A stretch of DNA of 64,000 bases from Spirochaetota bacterium (GTDB taxonomy: Bacteria > Spirochaetota > UBA4802 > JAFGJZ01), in contig JAFGRW010000041.1 in assembly GCA_016934935.1 (NCBI GenBank), forward strand, positions 1 through 64,000, in the 5' to 3' direction. Both the position numbers and the translations under genes were made by a program. Positions 9,453 to 18,174 of this stretch are shown in pieces (position 1 is the first letter of the stretch; the number at the start of each line of letters is the position of its first letter). The notes under the pieces were generated by a model that had not been told where the DNA came from, did no database searches, and saw only the letters and a program-made list of their open reading frames with translations.

Positions 9453-10630
9453 AGTTTTACCTCGCCAAGTATTATTCCTAAATCCTTGTCTCCCCTTCCG
9501 GAAAGATTTATTACAACAGTTTTGCCTTTAAAAGTGGACATGTTTTGAAGCAGATAGCCAACCGCGTGACTGCTTTCAAGCGCAGGGAGTATACCCTCAA
9601 GTTTTGTTAGTGTATCGCATGCAGCAAGCGCGTCTTCATCGTTACACGAAACATATGTAACACGGTTTGCATCTTTCCAGAATGAGTGCTCAGGTCCTAC
9701 TGATGGATAATCAAGCCCTGCTGATACAGAGTGAACAGGAAGAACCTGACCATAGCCATCCTGAATAAGATAAGATCGCGCACCTTGAAAGATTCCGGGA
9801 GATCCCTGAGTAAGTGTTTCACAGTGATCTCCAGGGTTATGCGAGCGCCCACCTGCTTCGACCCCATACAGAGGAACATCGGTTTCTGCAAAGGGGTAAA
9901 ACATTCCGGCTGCGTTGCTTCCCCCCCCCACACAGGCAAATACAGCATCCGGCAGACGCCCCTCTTTCAGTTTAAATTGACGTATTGTCTCTTCTCCAAT
10001 TATTTTTTGAAACTCTCGCACAATCTTAGGAAAAGGGTGTGGGCCGGTTACCGAGCCAAGTATATAGTGTGTATTTTGGCAACTTTTAACCCAATCACGC
10101 AAAGCTTCATTAACAGCATCTTTAAGGGTTTGTGATCCAGAAGTTACAGGCACTACAGTAGCGCCCAGAAGCTTCATTCTTTTAACGTTAGTTGCCTGAC
10201 GTGCAATATCTACAGCACCCATATAAACAACACACTCCAGACCCATAAGAGCACATACCGTTGCAGTGGCAACTCCATGTTGCCCCGCACCTGTTTCGGC
10301 GATGATTCTTTTCTTATTCATAAACCGGGCAAGCATAATCTGACCAAGCGTATTGTTAAGCTTGTGAGCACCTGTATGCAGAAGGTCTTCACGTTTAAGA
10401 TATATGCGGACACCGGTTTTTTCTGATAATCTTTTTGCGAAATAAAGCGGAGTCGGTCGTCCGGCATAATTTTCCAGAAGATCTGCCAATTCGGTCTTAA
10501 CTTCATCACTTTTTTGGAAATTATCAAAAGATTTTTCCAGTTCATTAAGAACATTTATCAGAGTTTCCGGGACAAACCGTCCGCCGAACTCGCCAAAATA
10601 TCCTCTCATGTCGGGTAACATATTACTCAT
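9449..10630 (-). CDS. trpB: Tryptophan synthase beta subunit
   Basis: A 393-residue PLP enzyme that joins indole and serine into tryptophan. The N-terminus reads [17 protein letters not shown]. The PLP lysine lies in HTGAHKLNN (about 82-90), the ammonia-like loop [10 protein letters not shown] follows, and the phosphate-binding GGGSNA motif is near residue 235. Length and sequence are those of standard TrpB1. GGAGG precedes the start, which overlaps the trpF stop by 4 bases. trpA follows with another 4-base overlap, as expected for subunits of one alpha2-beta2 complex. Confidence 0.96.
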   Translation of the reverse strand: MSNMLPDMRGYFGEFGGRFVPETLINVLNELEKSFDNFQKSDEVKTELADLLENYAGRPTPLYFAKRLSEKTGVRIYLKREDLLHTGAHKLNNTLGQIMLARFMNKKRIIAETGAGQHGVATATVCALMGLECVVYMGAVDIARQATNVKRMKLLGATVVPVTSGSQTLKDAVNEALRDWVKSCQNTHYILGSVTGPHPFPKIVREFQKIIGEETIRQFKLKEGRLPDAVFACVGGGSNAAGMFYPFAETDVPLYGVEAGGRSHNPGDHCETLTQGSPGIFQGARSYLIQDGYGQVLPVHSVSAGLDYPSVGPEHSFWKDANRVTYVSCNDEDALAACDTLTKLEGILPALESSHAVGYLLQNMSTFKGKTVVINLSGRGDKDLGIILGEVKL

Positions 10631-11232
10631 TTAGTTAATTCCTCCAGTCTTTTCTTAAACTGTTCCATTTTTTTATGTGATTTTATTCCCGGACTATCCT
10701 CTAAACCAGACGAGAGGTCTACTCCATACGGTTTAGCAATCTGAAATAACTCATTCAAATTGTCACAATTCACACCACCCGCGATTATTGTCTTGTTTAT
10801 TAATTTGAAATCTTTTAAAAGCGTCCAATCAAATGACTCTCCAGTACCGCCTTCACCCTTTAACGAAAGTGCATCCAGTAAAAATGGCCCCTTGCAATCT
10901 ATCTTCTCAAAATCGAGACTGTTTTCTATTCTATATGAGAGTAAAACAGGATACTCTATCCGTGCAGCTTTTGTCTTTTCAGCTGCAAAGAGCTGTACAT
11001 AATCCAACCCGGCATTCTTTGAAACATCATTAATTACATCGATACTCTCATTAACAAATATACCTACTTTCATAATTGAAGATGAGACCCTTGAAGTTAT
11101 CTTCGCGGCCGTCGATGCATCAATATACCGTTTTGAACCGGGATAAAAAACAAGACCTATTGCATCAACCTTTAGCGAAACTGCAAAATCGACATCTTCC
11201 TTTCTGGTAAAACCGCAATATTTACAAAACAC
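10627..11232 (-). CDS. trpF: Phosphoribosylanthranilate isomerase
   Basis: A 201-residue TIM-barrel enzyme that converts phosphoribosylanthranilate to CdRP. The N-terminal active-site motif is FCKYCGFTR, with the usual KICG read here as [20 protein letters not shown] and the C-terminal [15 protein letters not shown] phosphate site are all recognisable. The GTG at 11232 was chosen because AAGGAG stands 7 bases before it; an in-frame TTG at 11250 has no such site. The gene then overlaps the trpC end by 11 bases. It is a separate gene, not fused to trpC as in E. coli. Confidence 0.92.
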   Translation of the reverse strand: MFCKYCGFTRKEDVDFAVSLKVDAIGLVFYPGSKRYIDASTAAKITSRVSSSIMKVGIFVNESIDVINDVSKNAGLDYVQLFAAEKTKAARIEYPVLLSYRIENSLDFEKIDCKGPFLLDALSLKGEGGTGESFDWTLLKDFKLINKTIIAGGVNCDNLNELFQIAKPYGVDLSSGLEDSPGIKSHKKMEQFKKRLEELTK

Positions 11233-11983
11233 TTGAAAGCTCCTTAACAAAATATGATGGGTCTCCCGACTTCATAAGCGCGCTTCCAATAAGGAAAACA
11301 GACACACCAGTATCGGCTGAAATCTTTTTAACATCATCACTGGTATTTATTCCGCTTGCGGATACGCGTATAACTGATTCAGGAACCTGCTTTAGAACTT
11401 TTGCCCCGGCCTCACAGTCAATAACCAGAGTATTAAGGTCACGCATATTGACCATCACAATTTGAGGATTTATTGCCATAACGCGATCAAGCTCCTCAAT
11501 TCTATTGATCTCGACAATTGGTACTACCGAACGCTCCATCGCATATTCATAAAGCGAGGTGAGTTCGTAATCAGTTAAACTCTGAGCAATTAAAAGAACC
11601 ATATCGGCACCGTAACGGTACGCGAGCTCGATCTGCTCTTTGAAGTAGATAAATTCTTTACAAAGAACAGGTATGGTAACCGCATTACAGACATCACGCA
11701 AATCTTCAAAACTGCCAGAAAAAAAATTAGAATCGGTTAACACACTTATTGCTGCCGCTCCGCCTTTTTGATAGGCAATTGCCTGTGAAGAAGCTTTTGC
11801 GGATGCATCAAGAGTTTGCGTTGGAGAGCTTCTTTTAAGTTCGGCAATAACATCAATAGCACCTGAAGGTAATAATGGATATGAAGGTCTAAACCGACTG
11901 TCACTGAAATTAAGTAACTGCTTCACATTGTCTTGCTCAGAATTTTTTATTTCGCGCATTTTGTTTAGTTTAAATTTTGTCAT
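11222..11983 (-). CDS. trpC: Indole-3-glycerol phosphate synthase
   Basis: A 253-residue TIM-barrel protein that closes the pyrrole ring to form indole-3-glycerol phosphate. Diagnostic segments are VIAELKRSSPTQ (catalytic Lys), AAISVLTDSNFFSGS, IPVLCKEFIYFKEQI, ADMVLLIAQSL and IRVSASGINTSDDVK, with IGSALMKSGDP at the end. It starts 4 bases after the trpD stop with a weak GGGTAAG ribosome-binding site. The SSPT in place of the common SPS(K/R)G is a mild variation. Confidence 0.94.
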   Translation of the reverse strand: MTKFKLNKMREIKNSEQDNVKQLLNFSDSRFRPSYPLLPSGAIDVIAELKRSSPTQTLDASAKASSQAIAYQKGGAAAISVLTDSNFFSGSFEDLRDVCNAVTIPVLCKEFIYFKEQIELAYRYGADMVLLIAQSLTDYELTSLYEYAMERSVVPIVEINRIEELDRVMAINPQIVMVNMRDLNTLVIDCEAGAKVLKQVPESVIRVSASGINTSDDVKKISADTGVSVFLIGSALMKSGDPSYFVKELSSVL

Positions 11984-11987
11984 TTAC

Positions 11988-12992
11988 TTACCCGCGCAGT
12001 ATTTCTATAGACTGCATAACATTGCCGCTTATTATCTGCTCATGAGCCATTTTAAATCCCTCTTCTATTGAAGAGGCTTTATCAAGAACGCAAAGAGCAA
12101 GAGCAGAGTTTAATGAAAGCAACTTAACAAGAGGAGTATCTTTCTTTTCACAAACAGTTTCCAAGAACAGCTGAGCATTCTGTTGCGCGCTGTAATGTGA
12201 AGGTATTGACAGAGCTTCCTCTTTTGTAATATAAGGCGCGGGGTCAATTTCGTACTCTCTAATATCATGTCCTTTTATCTCAGCCACTTGGGTTATAGCG
12301 AACGGTGAAACTTCATCCATGCCGTCTTGCGACGAATAAAGAACTAGATGATCAAAACCTATCTGTACAGCAGCCTGGGAATAGACTGGAAGATATGCTT
12401 TATCAAATATACCAATCATTTGTCTTTTGGGTCTGGTTGGATTGGTAAGCGGTCCAAGCATGTTAAAAAGTGTCCTGGTTGCGAGCTGCTTGCGTACCGG
12501 AACTGCATATTTCATTGCCGGATGGTAGTTCGGCGCAAACATGAAAATAAAATTTGTTTTATCAAAATATGTGCGGGCTTCTTCGGCTTTAAGATTTATC
12601 GGAATGCCAAGTGCCTCGTAAAAATCTGCTGATCCTGATAATGAACTGACAGAACGGTTGCCATGTTTAACAATGGAACAGCCCATGGAATTCAGTATAA
12701 TAGCTACTGCGGATGACACGTTAAACGAATGTATACCGTCACCACCCGTTCCACAGGTATCAAAAAGATTGTCACCGGTAATACCGGGCGAAAGTGCAAA
12801 TTCACGCATCGAAACAGCAGCACCCGCTATCTCATCCGCACTTTCCTTTCGCATTTTCATTGCGATTAAAAGAGCAGCAAGTTCACACTCTGCGACTTCA
12901 CCCTGAAAAAGTGAATTAAAAAGTGCAGTTGTTTCAATTTTGTTCAAAACCCCACCATCATAAACTTTTTTAAGCATCTCTTTTGTATTCAT
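11988..12992 (-). CDS. trpD: Anthranilate phosphoribosyltransferase
   Basis: A 334-residue enzyme that transfers phosphoribosyl from PRPP to anthranilate. Hallmarks are FDTCGTGGDG (PRPP/Mg site), FNVSSAVA, VKHGNRSVSS, the anthranilate-binding region FIFMFAPNYHPAMK, and RTLFNMLGPLTNP. The metal-binding DE pair is in DGMDEVSPF. The length is normal for an unfused TrpD. GGAG lies 7 bases before the ATG, and the gene overlaps the end of trpG by 23 bases, which suggests coupled translation. Confidence 0.95.
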   Translation of the reverse strand: MNTKEMLKKVYDGGVLNKIETTALFNSLFQGEVAECELAALLIAMKMRKESADEIAGAAVSMREFALSPGITGDNLFDTCGTGGDGIHSFNVSSAVAIILNSMGCSIVKHGNRSVSSLSGSADFYEALGIPINLKAEEARTYFDKTNFIFMFAPNYHPAMKYAVPVRKQLATRTLFNMLGPLTNPTRPKRQMIGIFDKAYLPVYSQAAVQIGFDHLVLYSSQDGMDEVSPFAITQVAEIKGHDIREYEIDPAPYITKEEALSIPSHYSAQQNAQLFLETVCEKKDTPLVKLLSLNSALALCVLDKASSIEEGFKMAHEQIISGNVMQSIEILRG

Positions 12993-13551
12993 GGCATATC
13001 TCCGTAAAATTTTTTATTATTTTCATACCGTGCTCACTTAAATAGCTCTCCGGATGAAACTGAACCCCGTAGATCGGTAACGCATTATGTTCAATAGCCA
13101 TAATTTCATTATCCGAACTTAGAGCCGTAATTTTTAATGTTGAAGGCAATTCATTCGATGATACCGCAAGGGAATGATATCGCACCACTTTAAAACTTTC
13201 AGGTATATCAGCAAATAACCTGCCGCCAGAATGTTTAACGGAATCAATTTTACCATGCATTGTTTTCGCTGCATGAACAACCTTACCACCAAAGACCAGA
13301 CCAATAGCCTGCATTCCCAGGCAAATACCAAGCACTGGTAGATCTGTAATAGTTTTCAATACATCAAGGGTTATTCCCGAATTATCAGGTGTCGATGGAC
13401 CTGGAGAAAGAATAATCCCGTTATAACGTGAAAAATCTATCAGCGAGAAGTCGCAATCATTAGAGAAGATCTGCACATCTTCACCGCATTTCTTTATATA
13501 GTTAACGACGTTATATGTGAAAGAGTCATAGTTATCAATTACGCATATCAT
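12970..13551 (-). CDS. trpG: Anthranilate synthase, glutamine amidotransferase subunit
   Basis: A 193-residue class I glutamine amidotransferase that supplies ammonia to TrpE. The N-terminus is DNYDSFTYNVV, followed by LSPGPSTPDNSG, the nucleophile region GICLGMQAIG, and the catalytic His-Glu pair in VQFHPESYLSEHG. The ATG at 13551 has GAGG six bases upstream and is preferred to the in-frame GTG at 13563, which overlaps the trpE stop. It is a stand-alone subunit, not fused to TrpD. A closely related PabA could serve folate synthesis too, but the operon position argues for TrpG. Confidence 0.94.
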   Translation of the reverse strand: MICVIDNYDSFTYNVVNYIKKCGEDVQIFSNDCDFSLIDFSRYNGIILSPGPSTPDNSGITLDVLKTITDLPVLGICLGMQAIGLVFGGKVVHAAKTMHGKIDSVKHSGGRLFADIPESFKVVRYHSLAVSSNELPSTLKITALSSDNEIMAIEHNALPIYGVQFHPESYLSEHGMKIIKNFTEICHEYKRDA

Positions 13552-13559
13552 GTTTTTCC

Positions 13560-15035
13560 TCACACTTTACGGGGCATTGCATAAGCAAGAGAAGATGCCA
13601 ACGCGCCCAGTTTATTTCTTATTTCCTGATACTCATTTTCCGGCTTGCTATCCTGAACAATACCTGCACCAGCCTGTAGATAGTTGCCTTCTTTTGTAAA
13701 ATATGCTGTTCGTATAGTAATGCAAGTATCAAGATATTGATTAAAGCCCATATAACCGATAGCCCCTGAATATATGTCACGAGGTTGTGTCTCACATTCG
13801 TCAATAATTTCTATAGCCCTTACTTTTGGTGCCCCGCTAACCGTTCCCGCAGGAAAGGATTCTTTCAAAACATCAATCATATGTTTGTCATCATCAAGAA
13901 CCGATTCGACATCCGAAACCAGATGTATTACGTGCGAATAATTTTCAGGCTGCATAAACCGCGTAACTTTTACACTTTCAGGTATTGCAATTCGCGAAAG
14001 GTCGTTACGGGCAAGGTCGACAAGCATCAGATGTTCTGCACACTCTTTCTCATCTGCCAGCATGGCCTCAGTTGCAAGCTTGTCGGCTTTTTCATCACCT
14101 GTACGTTTTGCAGTACCGGCTATTGGCCTTAACATTGCTTCACGCCCGCTGCAACGCACATGCACTTCCGGGGAACTTCCTACGATAACTATACCGTTAA
14201 CTTTTATAAAGTACATGTACGGTGAGGGATTTGTTTTTCGCAGACGCAAATAGAATCTGTAAGGATCAATATCCTCAGGTATCATAGCCCTCATAGAGAG
14301 AACAATTTGCAAAGCCTCACCTTCGTCAATCATTGAAACAGCTTTCGCTACAGTTGACATAAAATTAGTCTTGCTTTCTGTAAAGCGGGGTTCAACCTCT
14401 TCAGCTCTTGAAGGCATATATGGCAGTGTTGTTTCTGAGATCTTGTTTATGATCTCTTCTTCAAGTTCTTCAAGGCGGGCAAGTGCGTTGTAGTATGACT
14501 TCTGCACACCATCCTCCGGATAAACACAAACCGAAAGATAATATTTTTTTGTCTCGTTATCGAAACATATAAATTCATCGATATGCATAAGATATATCTG
14601 AGGAATTTTATTATTCTCTCGCACAGGCTTGCGAAGGATACCACAGTAGTTAACCATTTCGTATCCGAAGTATCCGGCAAGCCCCCCGTTAAAATGGCCG
14701 AACTGCTCAAAGGCAGGTGATGTATAGCGATCAATCTCTTTTTTAAGATAGCCAAAAACCTTATCATCCGGGAAAGAGCCTGTATGAACATTGTCTTTGT
14801 ACATCTGTCCGCTCTCGAACCGGTAATGGTGACGGGGATTAATACCCATAAAAGAAAATCTGGTATTATCACTGTTGTCACCGAGGCTCTCGAGAAACAT
14901 TACGTCACCGGCTTCGGACATTACTTTCAGAATCAAAAGATGCCCCGGCTCTTCAAGGTTAAGTTCCCGATAGACCGGAATACGATTATACTGCTTGGAA
15001 AGTTTTTGATACTCGTTAAAATCAGGATAATGCAT
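13560..15035 (-). CDS. trpE: Anthranilate synthase component I
   Basis: A 491-residue chorismate-utilising enzyme that makes anthranilate with TrpG ammonia. The N-terminal regulatory domain keeps the motif MFLESLGDNSDNTRFSFMG, which corresponds to the LLES tryptophan-binding site, so feedback inhibition is likely. The catalytic half has VGSSPE, LRPIAGTAKRTGDE, DLARNDLSRI, PAGTVSGAPKVRAIEIIDE and YSGAIGYMG. A strong GGGGAGG stands 5 bases before the ATG. It is the first structural gene of trpEGDCFBA and lies directly after the attenuator. Confidence 0.96.
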   Translation of the reverse strand: MHYPDFNEYQKLSKQYNRIPVYRELNLEEPGHLLILKVMSEAGDVMFLESLGDNSDNTRFSFMGINPRHHYRFESGQMYKDNVHTGSFPDDKVFGYLKKEIDRYTSPAFEQFGHFNGGLAGYFGYEMVNYCGILRKPVRENNKIPQIYLMHIDEFICFDNETKKYYLSVCVYPEDGVQKSYYNALARLEELEEEIINKISETTLPYMPSRAEEVEPRFTESKTNFMSTVAKAVSMIDEGEALQIVLSMRAMIPEDIDPYRFYLRLRKTNPSPYMYFIKVNGIVIVGSSPEVHVRCSGREAMLRPIAGTAKRTGDEKADKLATEAMLADEKECAEHLMLVDLARNDLSRIAIPESVKVTRFMQPENYSHVIHLVSDVESVLDDDKHMIDVLKESFPAGTVSGAPKVRAIEIIDECETQPRDIYSGAIGYMGFNQYLDTCITIRTAYFTKEGNYLQAGAGIVQDSKPENEYQEIRNKLGALASSLAYAMPRKV

Positions 15036-15054
15036 AAGTCCTCCCCTGGAGTTT

Positions 15055-15076
15055 AAAAAACCGCCTATCAGGCGGT
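15055..15076 (-). terminator. Second leader terminator, just before trpE
   Basis: On the minus strand, ACCGCC (15076-15071) pairs with GGCGGT (15065-15060) around a 5-nt loop, followed by a run of six T (15060-15055). It sits only about 8 bases before the trpE Shine-Dalgarno site, inside the leader. It either backs up the attenuator at 15092-15114 or acts as a transcriptional or translational barrier to trpE. Confidence 0.7.
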
Positions 15077-15091
15077 CTGTTGTTTAGGCAC

Positions 15092-15145
15092 AAAAAAACC
15101 GCGAAGCCCGCGGTATAATAACAAATAAAAACGAAAGTATACCAC
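15092..15145 (-). promoter_or_regulatory. trp attenuator: terminator and competing antiterminator
   Basis: The terminator stem is ACCGCG (15114-15109) with CGCGGT (15103-15098), a GGCTT loop and seven T (15098-15092). An upstream segment GTGGTATA (15145-15138) can instead pair with TATACCGC (15117-15110) over 8 bp with one G-U. This pairing consumes the 5' arm of the terminator. Stalling of ribosomes on the Trp codons of the leader peptide just upstream would leave the antiterminator free. This is the classical attenuation logic. The competing 1:2 hairpin is weak (TGGC with GCCA), so the fine mechanism is inferred. Confidence 0.8.
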
Positions 15146-15153
15146 TGGCAAAA

Positions 15154-15213
15154 TTATATTTTACCGAGCCACCACCAATTCTTAATATTTATACTGTTAT
15201 TAAACATTCTCAT
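15154..15213 (-). CDS. trpL: trp operon leader peptide with three consecutive Trp codons
   Basis: A 19-residue open frame, MRMFNNSINIKNWWWLGKI, is preceded by AAAGGA at 8 bases spacing. The three TGG codons in a row at 15177-15169 lie about 24 bases before the antiterminator arm and about 55 before the terminator. The stop TAA is at 15156-15154. Ribosome stalling on scarce Trp-tRNA should prevent termination in the leader and switch on trpEGDCFBA. This is far too specific for chance: tandem Trp codons, a ribosome-binding site and a mutually exclusive hairpin pair all precede a Trp biosynthesis operon. Confidence 0.88.
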   Translation of the reverse strand: MRMFNNSINIKNWWWLGKI

Positions 15214-15237
15214 TATTATTTTCCTTTCACACCCCTG

Positions 15238-15279
15238 TTTCTATGTATAGAATCATCAAGGTGTTTCTATACATAGAAA
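15238..15279. promoter_or_regulatory. Twin palindromic operator-like sites in the trp promoter
   Basis: TTTCTATGTATAGAA (15238-15252) and TTTCTATACATAGAAA (15264-15279) are two copies of one near-palindrome in inverse sense, with centres 26 bp apart. The second covers the predicted -10 region and the first lies just after the predicted start of transcription. That is a typical arrangement for a dimeric repressor binding two helical faces. The regulator is unknown; TrpR-like control is one guess. Confidence 0.6.
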
Positions 15280-15299
15280 TACCTTGCAATTATTGTCAA
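15271..15299 (-). promoter_or_regulatory. Probable sigma-70-type promoter of the trp operon
   Basis: On the minus strand TTGACA (15299-15294) is followed after 18 bases by TATGTA (15275-15270), which is a perfect -35 and a modest -10. Transcription would start near 15263, about 50 bases before the leader peptide. The -10 region is embedded in an operator-like palindrome. Confidence 0.6.
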
Positions 15300-15430
15300 C
15301 TTTTTTATGGAATTTTTTTAAAAAACATGGCGAAAAATGAAAAGGAAGATAGGAAACCGGAGAATAGGAGAATACCGGAGGAAAGGATAAAAACAAGGAT
15401 AGTGAGAAAAATGGGAAAAAATGAGAAAAT

Positions 15431-15578
15431 GGGGACGGTGGTGTTTCCTCCAGGAAACGGGGACGGTGGTGTTTTCGAGGAAACCGGAAATCGGGGACGG
15501 TGGAGAAAAAAGGGACGGTGGTGTTTTCCCGGCAAGAAAACGGGGACGGTGGAGAAAAAAGGGACGGTGGTGTTTCCC
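15431..15578 (+). repeat. REP cluster A (GGGGACGGTGGTG family)
   Basis: Six copies of a G-rich unit of the form GGGGACGGTGGTGTTTTCC or GGGACGGTGG in direct order, starting near 15431, 15459, 15493, 15512, 15542 and 15561. Short A/G-rich spacers separate them. The copies lie about 240 bases downstream of the RAYT gene. No gene was seen between 15300 and 15820 besides these elements; open frames across them are artefacts of the repeat. Confidence 0.85.
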
Positions 15579-15820
15579 TGACTAATCGGGAATCCAGAAA
15601 GAATCAAGAATTATGTAGTTATTCATGAGAATTACAATACTGTTAGTGGTAAAAGATAAAGGGAGGAACTTCGGTATTTTACTCTGTATTACAATCTTTG
15701 TTAAAACATAGGCAGACCTGCTTTCATATCATATATAGAATTCCAAATATTGATAAGTATCAAAGGAAGTATTTGGAATTTCTTGTATAGCAGATTACAA
15801 TCCGGTAAAAATTATCACAA

Positions 15821-16450
15821 TCAGCATATAACATTTTTAGACTTTTTTGGACGTCCAGGTTTTCCTGGATAAAATCCAACCGATAAATCAACCTGAGCTG
15901 CATTTTCAGGGTCAAATTCATTTATATAGTCTTCATACAACTGCCTTATTTCTTCATCCAATGAATCGAATAAATCTAACATCTGCTGAATCAAATTTGT
16001 TTTTACCTTTGAAAAAACAGCATTAAGTGTACTGAATTTATATTCAACCGGATTTTTAATTATGCCTGCACGCACAGGATTATTGCAAATATACCTTAAA
16101 GTATTTACAAGTTGTTTCTTAGTTGCTATAACTTTGCTTTTAAATCGGTCGTACCAAACATGTCCGTGCAACTTATACATAATATTATAACGACGGGCAA
16201 ACGTACTCAAAATCGAGTTCATGATTTTGTCGAGTCTTTCGTTCTCTTCCGGTTGAATCATCATATGAATATGATTATCCATAATTGTAACAGCACAAGC
16301 ACTGAACTTGTAATGTTCATGTGTGTGATGTATTATATCAATGAACATTTCTTTTAAGAAAGGGTTGTCTTCAAAAATATACTCGCCCCTGTTAATACGG
16401 GCAGTTACATGGTAAGTCGCACCTTGCACAATTACTCTTGGCTTTCTCAT
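15821..16450 (-). CDS. REP-associated tyrosine transposase (RAYT, Y1/HUH family)
   Basis: A 209-residue single-strand transposase of the Y1_Tnp/IS200-like superfamily. The N-terminus VQGATYHVTARINRGEYIF is the usual RAYT start. The HUH metal motif is DNHIHMMI (His60-x-His62), and the catalytic Tyr is probably Tyr120 in LRYICNNPVRAGI. GHVWYDRFKSKVI lies between. RAYTs cut and join REP hairpins in the same genome. REP clusters on both sides (15431-15578, 16950-17393) contain one sequence family, so this gene is the likely mobiliser. All key residues are present, so it may still be active. Confidence 0.88.
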   Translation of the reverse strand: MRKPRVIVQGATYHVTARINRGEYIFEDNPFLKEMFIDIIHHTHEHYKFSACAVTIMDNHIHMMIQPEENERLDKIMNSILSTFARRYNIMYKLHGHVWYDRFKSKVIATKKQLVNTLRYICNNPVRAGIIKNPVEYKFSTLNAVFSKVKTNLIQQMLDLFDSLDEEIRQLYEDYINEFDPENAAQVDLSVGFYPGKPGRPKKSKNVIC

Positions 16451-16481
16451 ATTTCACCGACCTGATTAACTCAAATTTTAA

Positions 16482-16921
16482 GAAAACGGGAGATTTTTTG
16501 ATATTATAGTCAAAACTTATAATGGAGTAGAATTTGGAGGTTTAACAATAATTTTGAGGTAAAGAGAAAAGTCTTAGGTGTTTACAGGCTAATGGAGGTA
16601 AGTATTAACTACAAATCAAAACATCTCTTACGTTTTCTTTTGGAAGCCTTATGGACTTCACATATATAAACTGAAAAAATAGAATTTTGTTAAATTTTTT
16701 TTTGATAAAATAAAATTTTTTCTCAAATAATCTTAATAGATGTGATTAATAAATAGCACAAATCGAAACACATGGTGCAACAATACGACATATTTTATGA
16801 AAAAACACTTCGAACATAATTGCTAAAGGAGCGCAAAAACAGAAATGAGGATAAAGGAACACTACCTCAGCGTTTATTCCCTAAAAAATGAATAAAGTAA
16901 CAGAGGTAAAAAATGAAGAAA
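16482..16921. other. Intergenic stretch without recognised gene
   Basis: About 440 bases of AT-rich DNA upstream of the RAYT gene. No convincing open frame, RNA or terminator was seen. It presumably holds the RAYT promoter, but no clear -35/-10 pair stood out. Confidence 0.4.
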
Positions 16922-16948
16922 AGTGAGAAAAGTGAGAAAAGTGAGAAA
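16922..16948 (+). repeat. Short tandem repeat, 3 x AGTGAGAAA
   Basis: Three perfect 9-bp copies of AGTGAGAAA run straight into the first REP element of cluster B. The same A/G-rich flavour occurs beside cluster A. A slippage-prone tract. Confidence 0.85.
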
Positions 16949-16949
16949 A

Positions 16950-17393
16950 GGGGACGGAGGTTTTATTGAGGTTTTATTGAATCACCACCGTCCCCTTTTA
17001 CCCTTGAATACAACTTTTTCTGCGATATCCCCAGGAAATGCCACCACTCCCGTTTGCATTGAAAACTTCGAAAACACCACCGTCCCCATTTCCCGGGATA
17101 ATCCGATCGGAATGACCTCCGTCCCCATATCTCGGGATAATCCCATCAGAAACGTCACCGTCCCATTTTCCCAGGAGCAAACAAACAATTCGATTATCCG
17201 GGCAAATGTTCGGGAAATTATTTGGGGACGAAGACAATATCCAAAAACACCACCGTCCCCGATTCCGGTCCCCCGGCACTGGAAAATCCATCAGGCAGAA
17301 GACATCCCCGTCCCCGTTTCCCGAGATAATCTGATCAGAATAACCACCGTCCCCATATCTCGGGATAATCAATCAGAAATGTCACCGTCCCCA
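16950..17393. repeat. REP cluster B, mixed orientation
   Basis: It opens with GGGGACGGAGG (16950) and then holds many inverse copies, such as CACCACCGTCCCC near 16982, 17080 and 17250 and variants near 17117, 17155, 17303, 17343 and 17382. Opposed copies, for example TTTGGGGACG at 17221 with CACCACCGTCCCC at 17250, can form long hairpins like BIMEs. From 17080 on, units of about 38-40 bp alternate the endings GAATGA and GAAACG, as in cluster C. No real gene fits the stretch 16950-17412. Confidence 0.85.
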
Positions 17394-17412
17394 AATTCAG
17401 TTATTAAAAGCA

Positions 17413-17988
17413 CTAAGCCTGTAAATCAACATCAAACAGGCTCCGGTAAACGGCTCCATCAGGTTTTAGAATGCTTTCCTTGAGCGATAACACTTTCGCT
17501 TTGCCTTCAACTTGATTTGATTCTGTTACAAGGGTTGGAATAATTTGTAAAAGTGCTGATCGACAGTGCAAAGGTGGATTCTTGACATAACAGATTGTAA
17601 AATGGGGGACAAACTTTCTTTTTTCGTATGGTAAATTCATTTTTTGCAGTTTTTGTGTGATTTTCCTTTGCATTGGGACTATACAGTGGTCAATGTCATC
17701 CAGACCAGCCCAAATTACTGTAGGAAGCCCTTTATTATCGAAACTACCTGATCGGATGACCTTATAACGACCACTCGAACAGTTTTCTGCCTCATCTACA
17801 AGAATCTCGAAAATATCATTAACACGATGAGGAGCAAGTTCACCAAGGAAATTCAAAGTTAAATGAATATTTTCCGGTATAATATACTTAAACCCTTCAG
17901 TTCCGCAATATAGAGATAATTGTTTTTGCGATCTTATAATAAGATCCCTAACTTCGGGATCAGGTTCAATTGAAATAAATAGGCGCAT
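17413..17988 (-). CDS. thpR: RNA 2',3'-cyclic phosphodiesterase (ThpR / LigT-like)
   Basis: A 191-residue 2H phosphoesterase that opens 2',3'-cyclic phosphate ends of RNA to 2'-phosphate. The two catalytic tetrapeptides are HLTL (in IHLTLNFLGEL) and HFTI (in FVPHFTICYV). The start at 17988 gives the family-typical MRLFISIEPDPEVRDLI; an upstream in-frame start at 18045 adds 19 atypical residues. Neither has a strong ribosome-binding site. REP clusters flank the gene on both sides, and no operon partner is visible. Confidence 0.85.
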   Translation of the reverse strand: MRLFISIEPDPEVRDLIIRSQKQLSLYCGTEGFKYIIPENIHLTLNFLGELAPHRVNDIFEILVDEAENCSSGRYKVIRSGSFDNKGLPTVIWAGLDDIDHCIVPMQRKITQKLQKMNLPYEKRKFVPHFTICYVKNPPLHCRSALLQIIPTLVTESNQVEGKAKVLSLKESILKPDGAVYRSLFDVDLQA

Positions 17989-18174
17989 ATAACTGTTTTG
18001 GAATTTTCTTGATTTGTTTTTCCACCATAATTCCTGAAGAGCCATATCTTTTTACATCTTTTTTGTCAAGAATCATGCAATTCACATAATGACAAGAATT
18101 ATCTGAGACCAAACAAGCAATTCGATTATTTAGGATTATTTGGAGAATTATTTAGAGAATTTTTTGGATTATTT

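Noticed and set aside
9731-10135. 134-codon open frame opposite trpB
   Set aside because: It lies wholly inside a certain gene on the other strand and has no homology or ribosome-binding site.
15243-15607. Open frames on both strands over REP cluster A and the trp promoter
   Set aside because: Low-complexity translation of repeats and of the promoter palindromes, with no gene-like features.
16923-17483. Long open frame across REP cluster B (186 codons) and similar frames on the other strand
   Set aside because: They are made of translated REP repeats (recurring DNP, GDGG, TVPF patterns), lack ribosome-binding sites and overlap one another.
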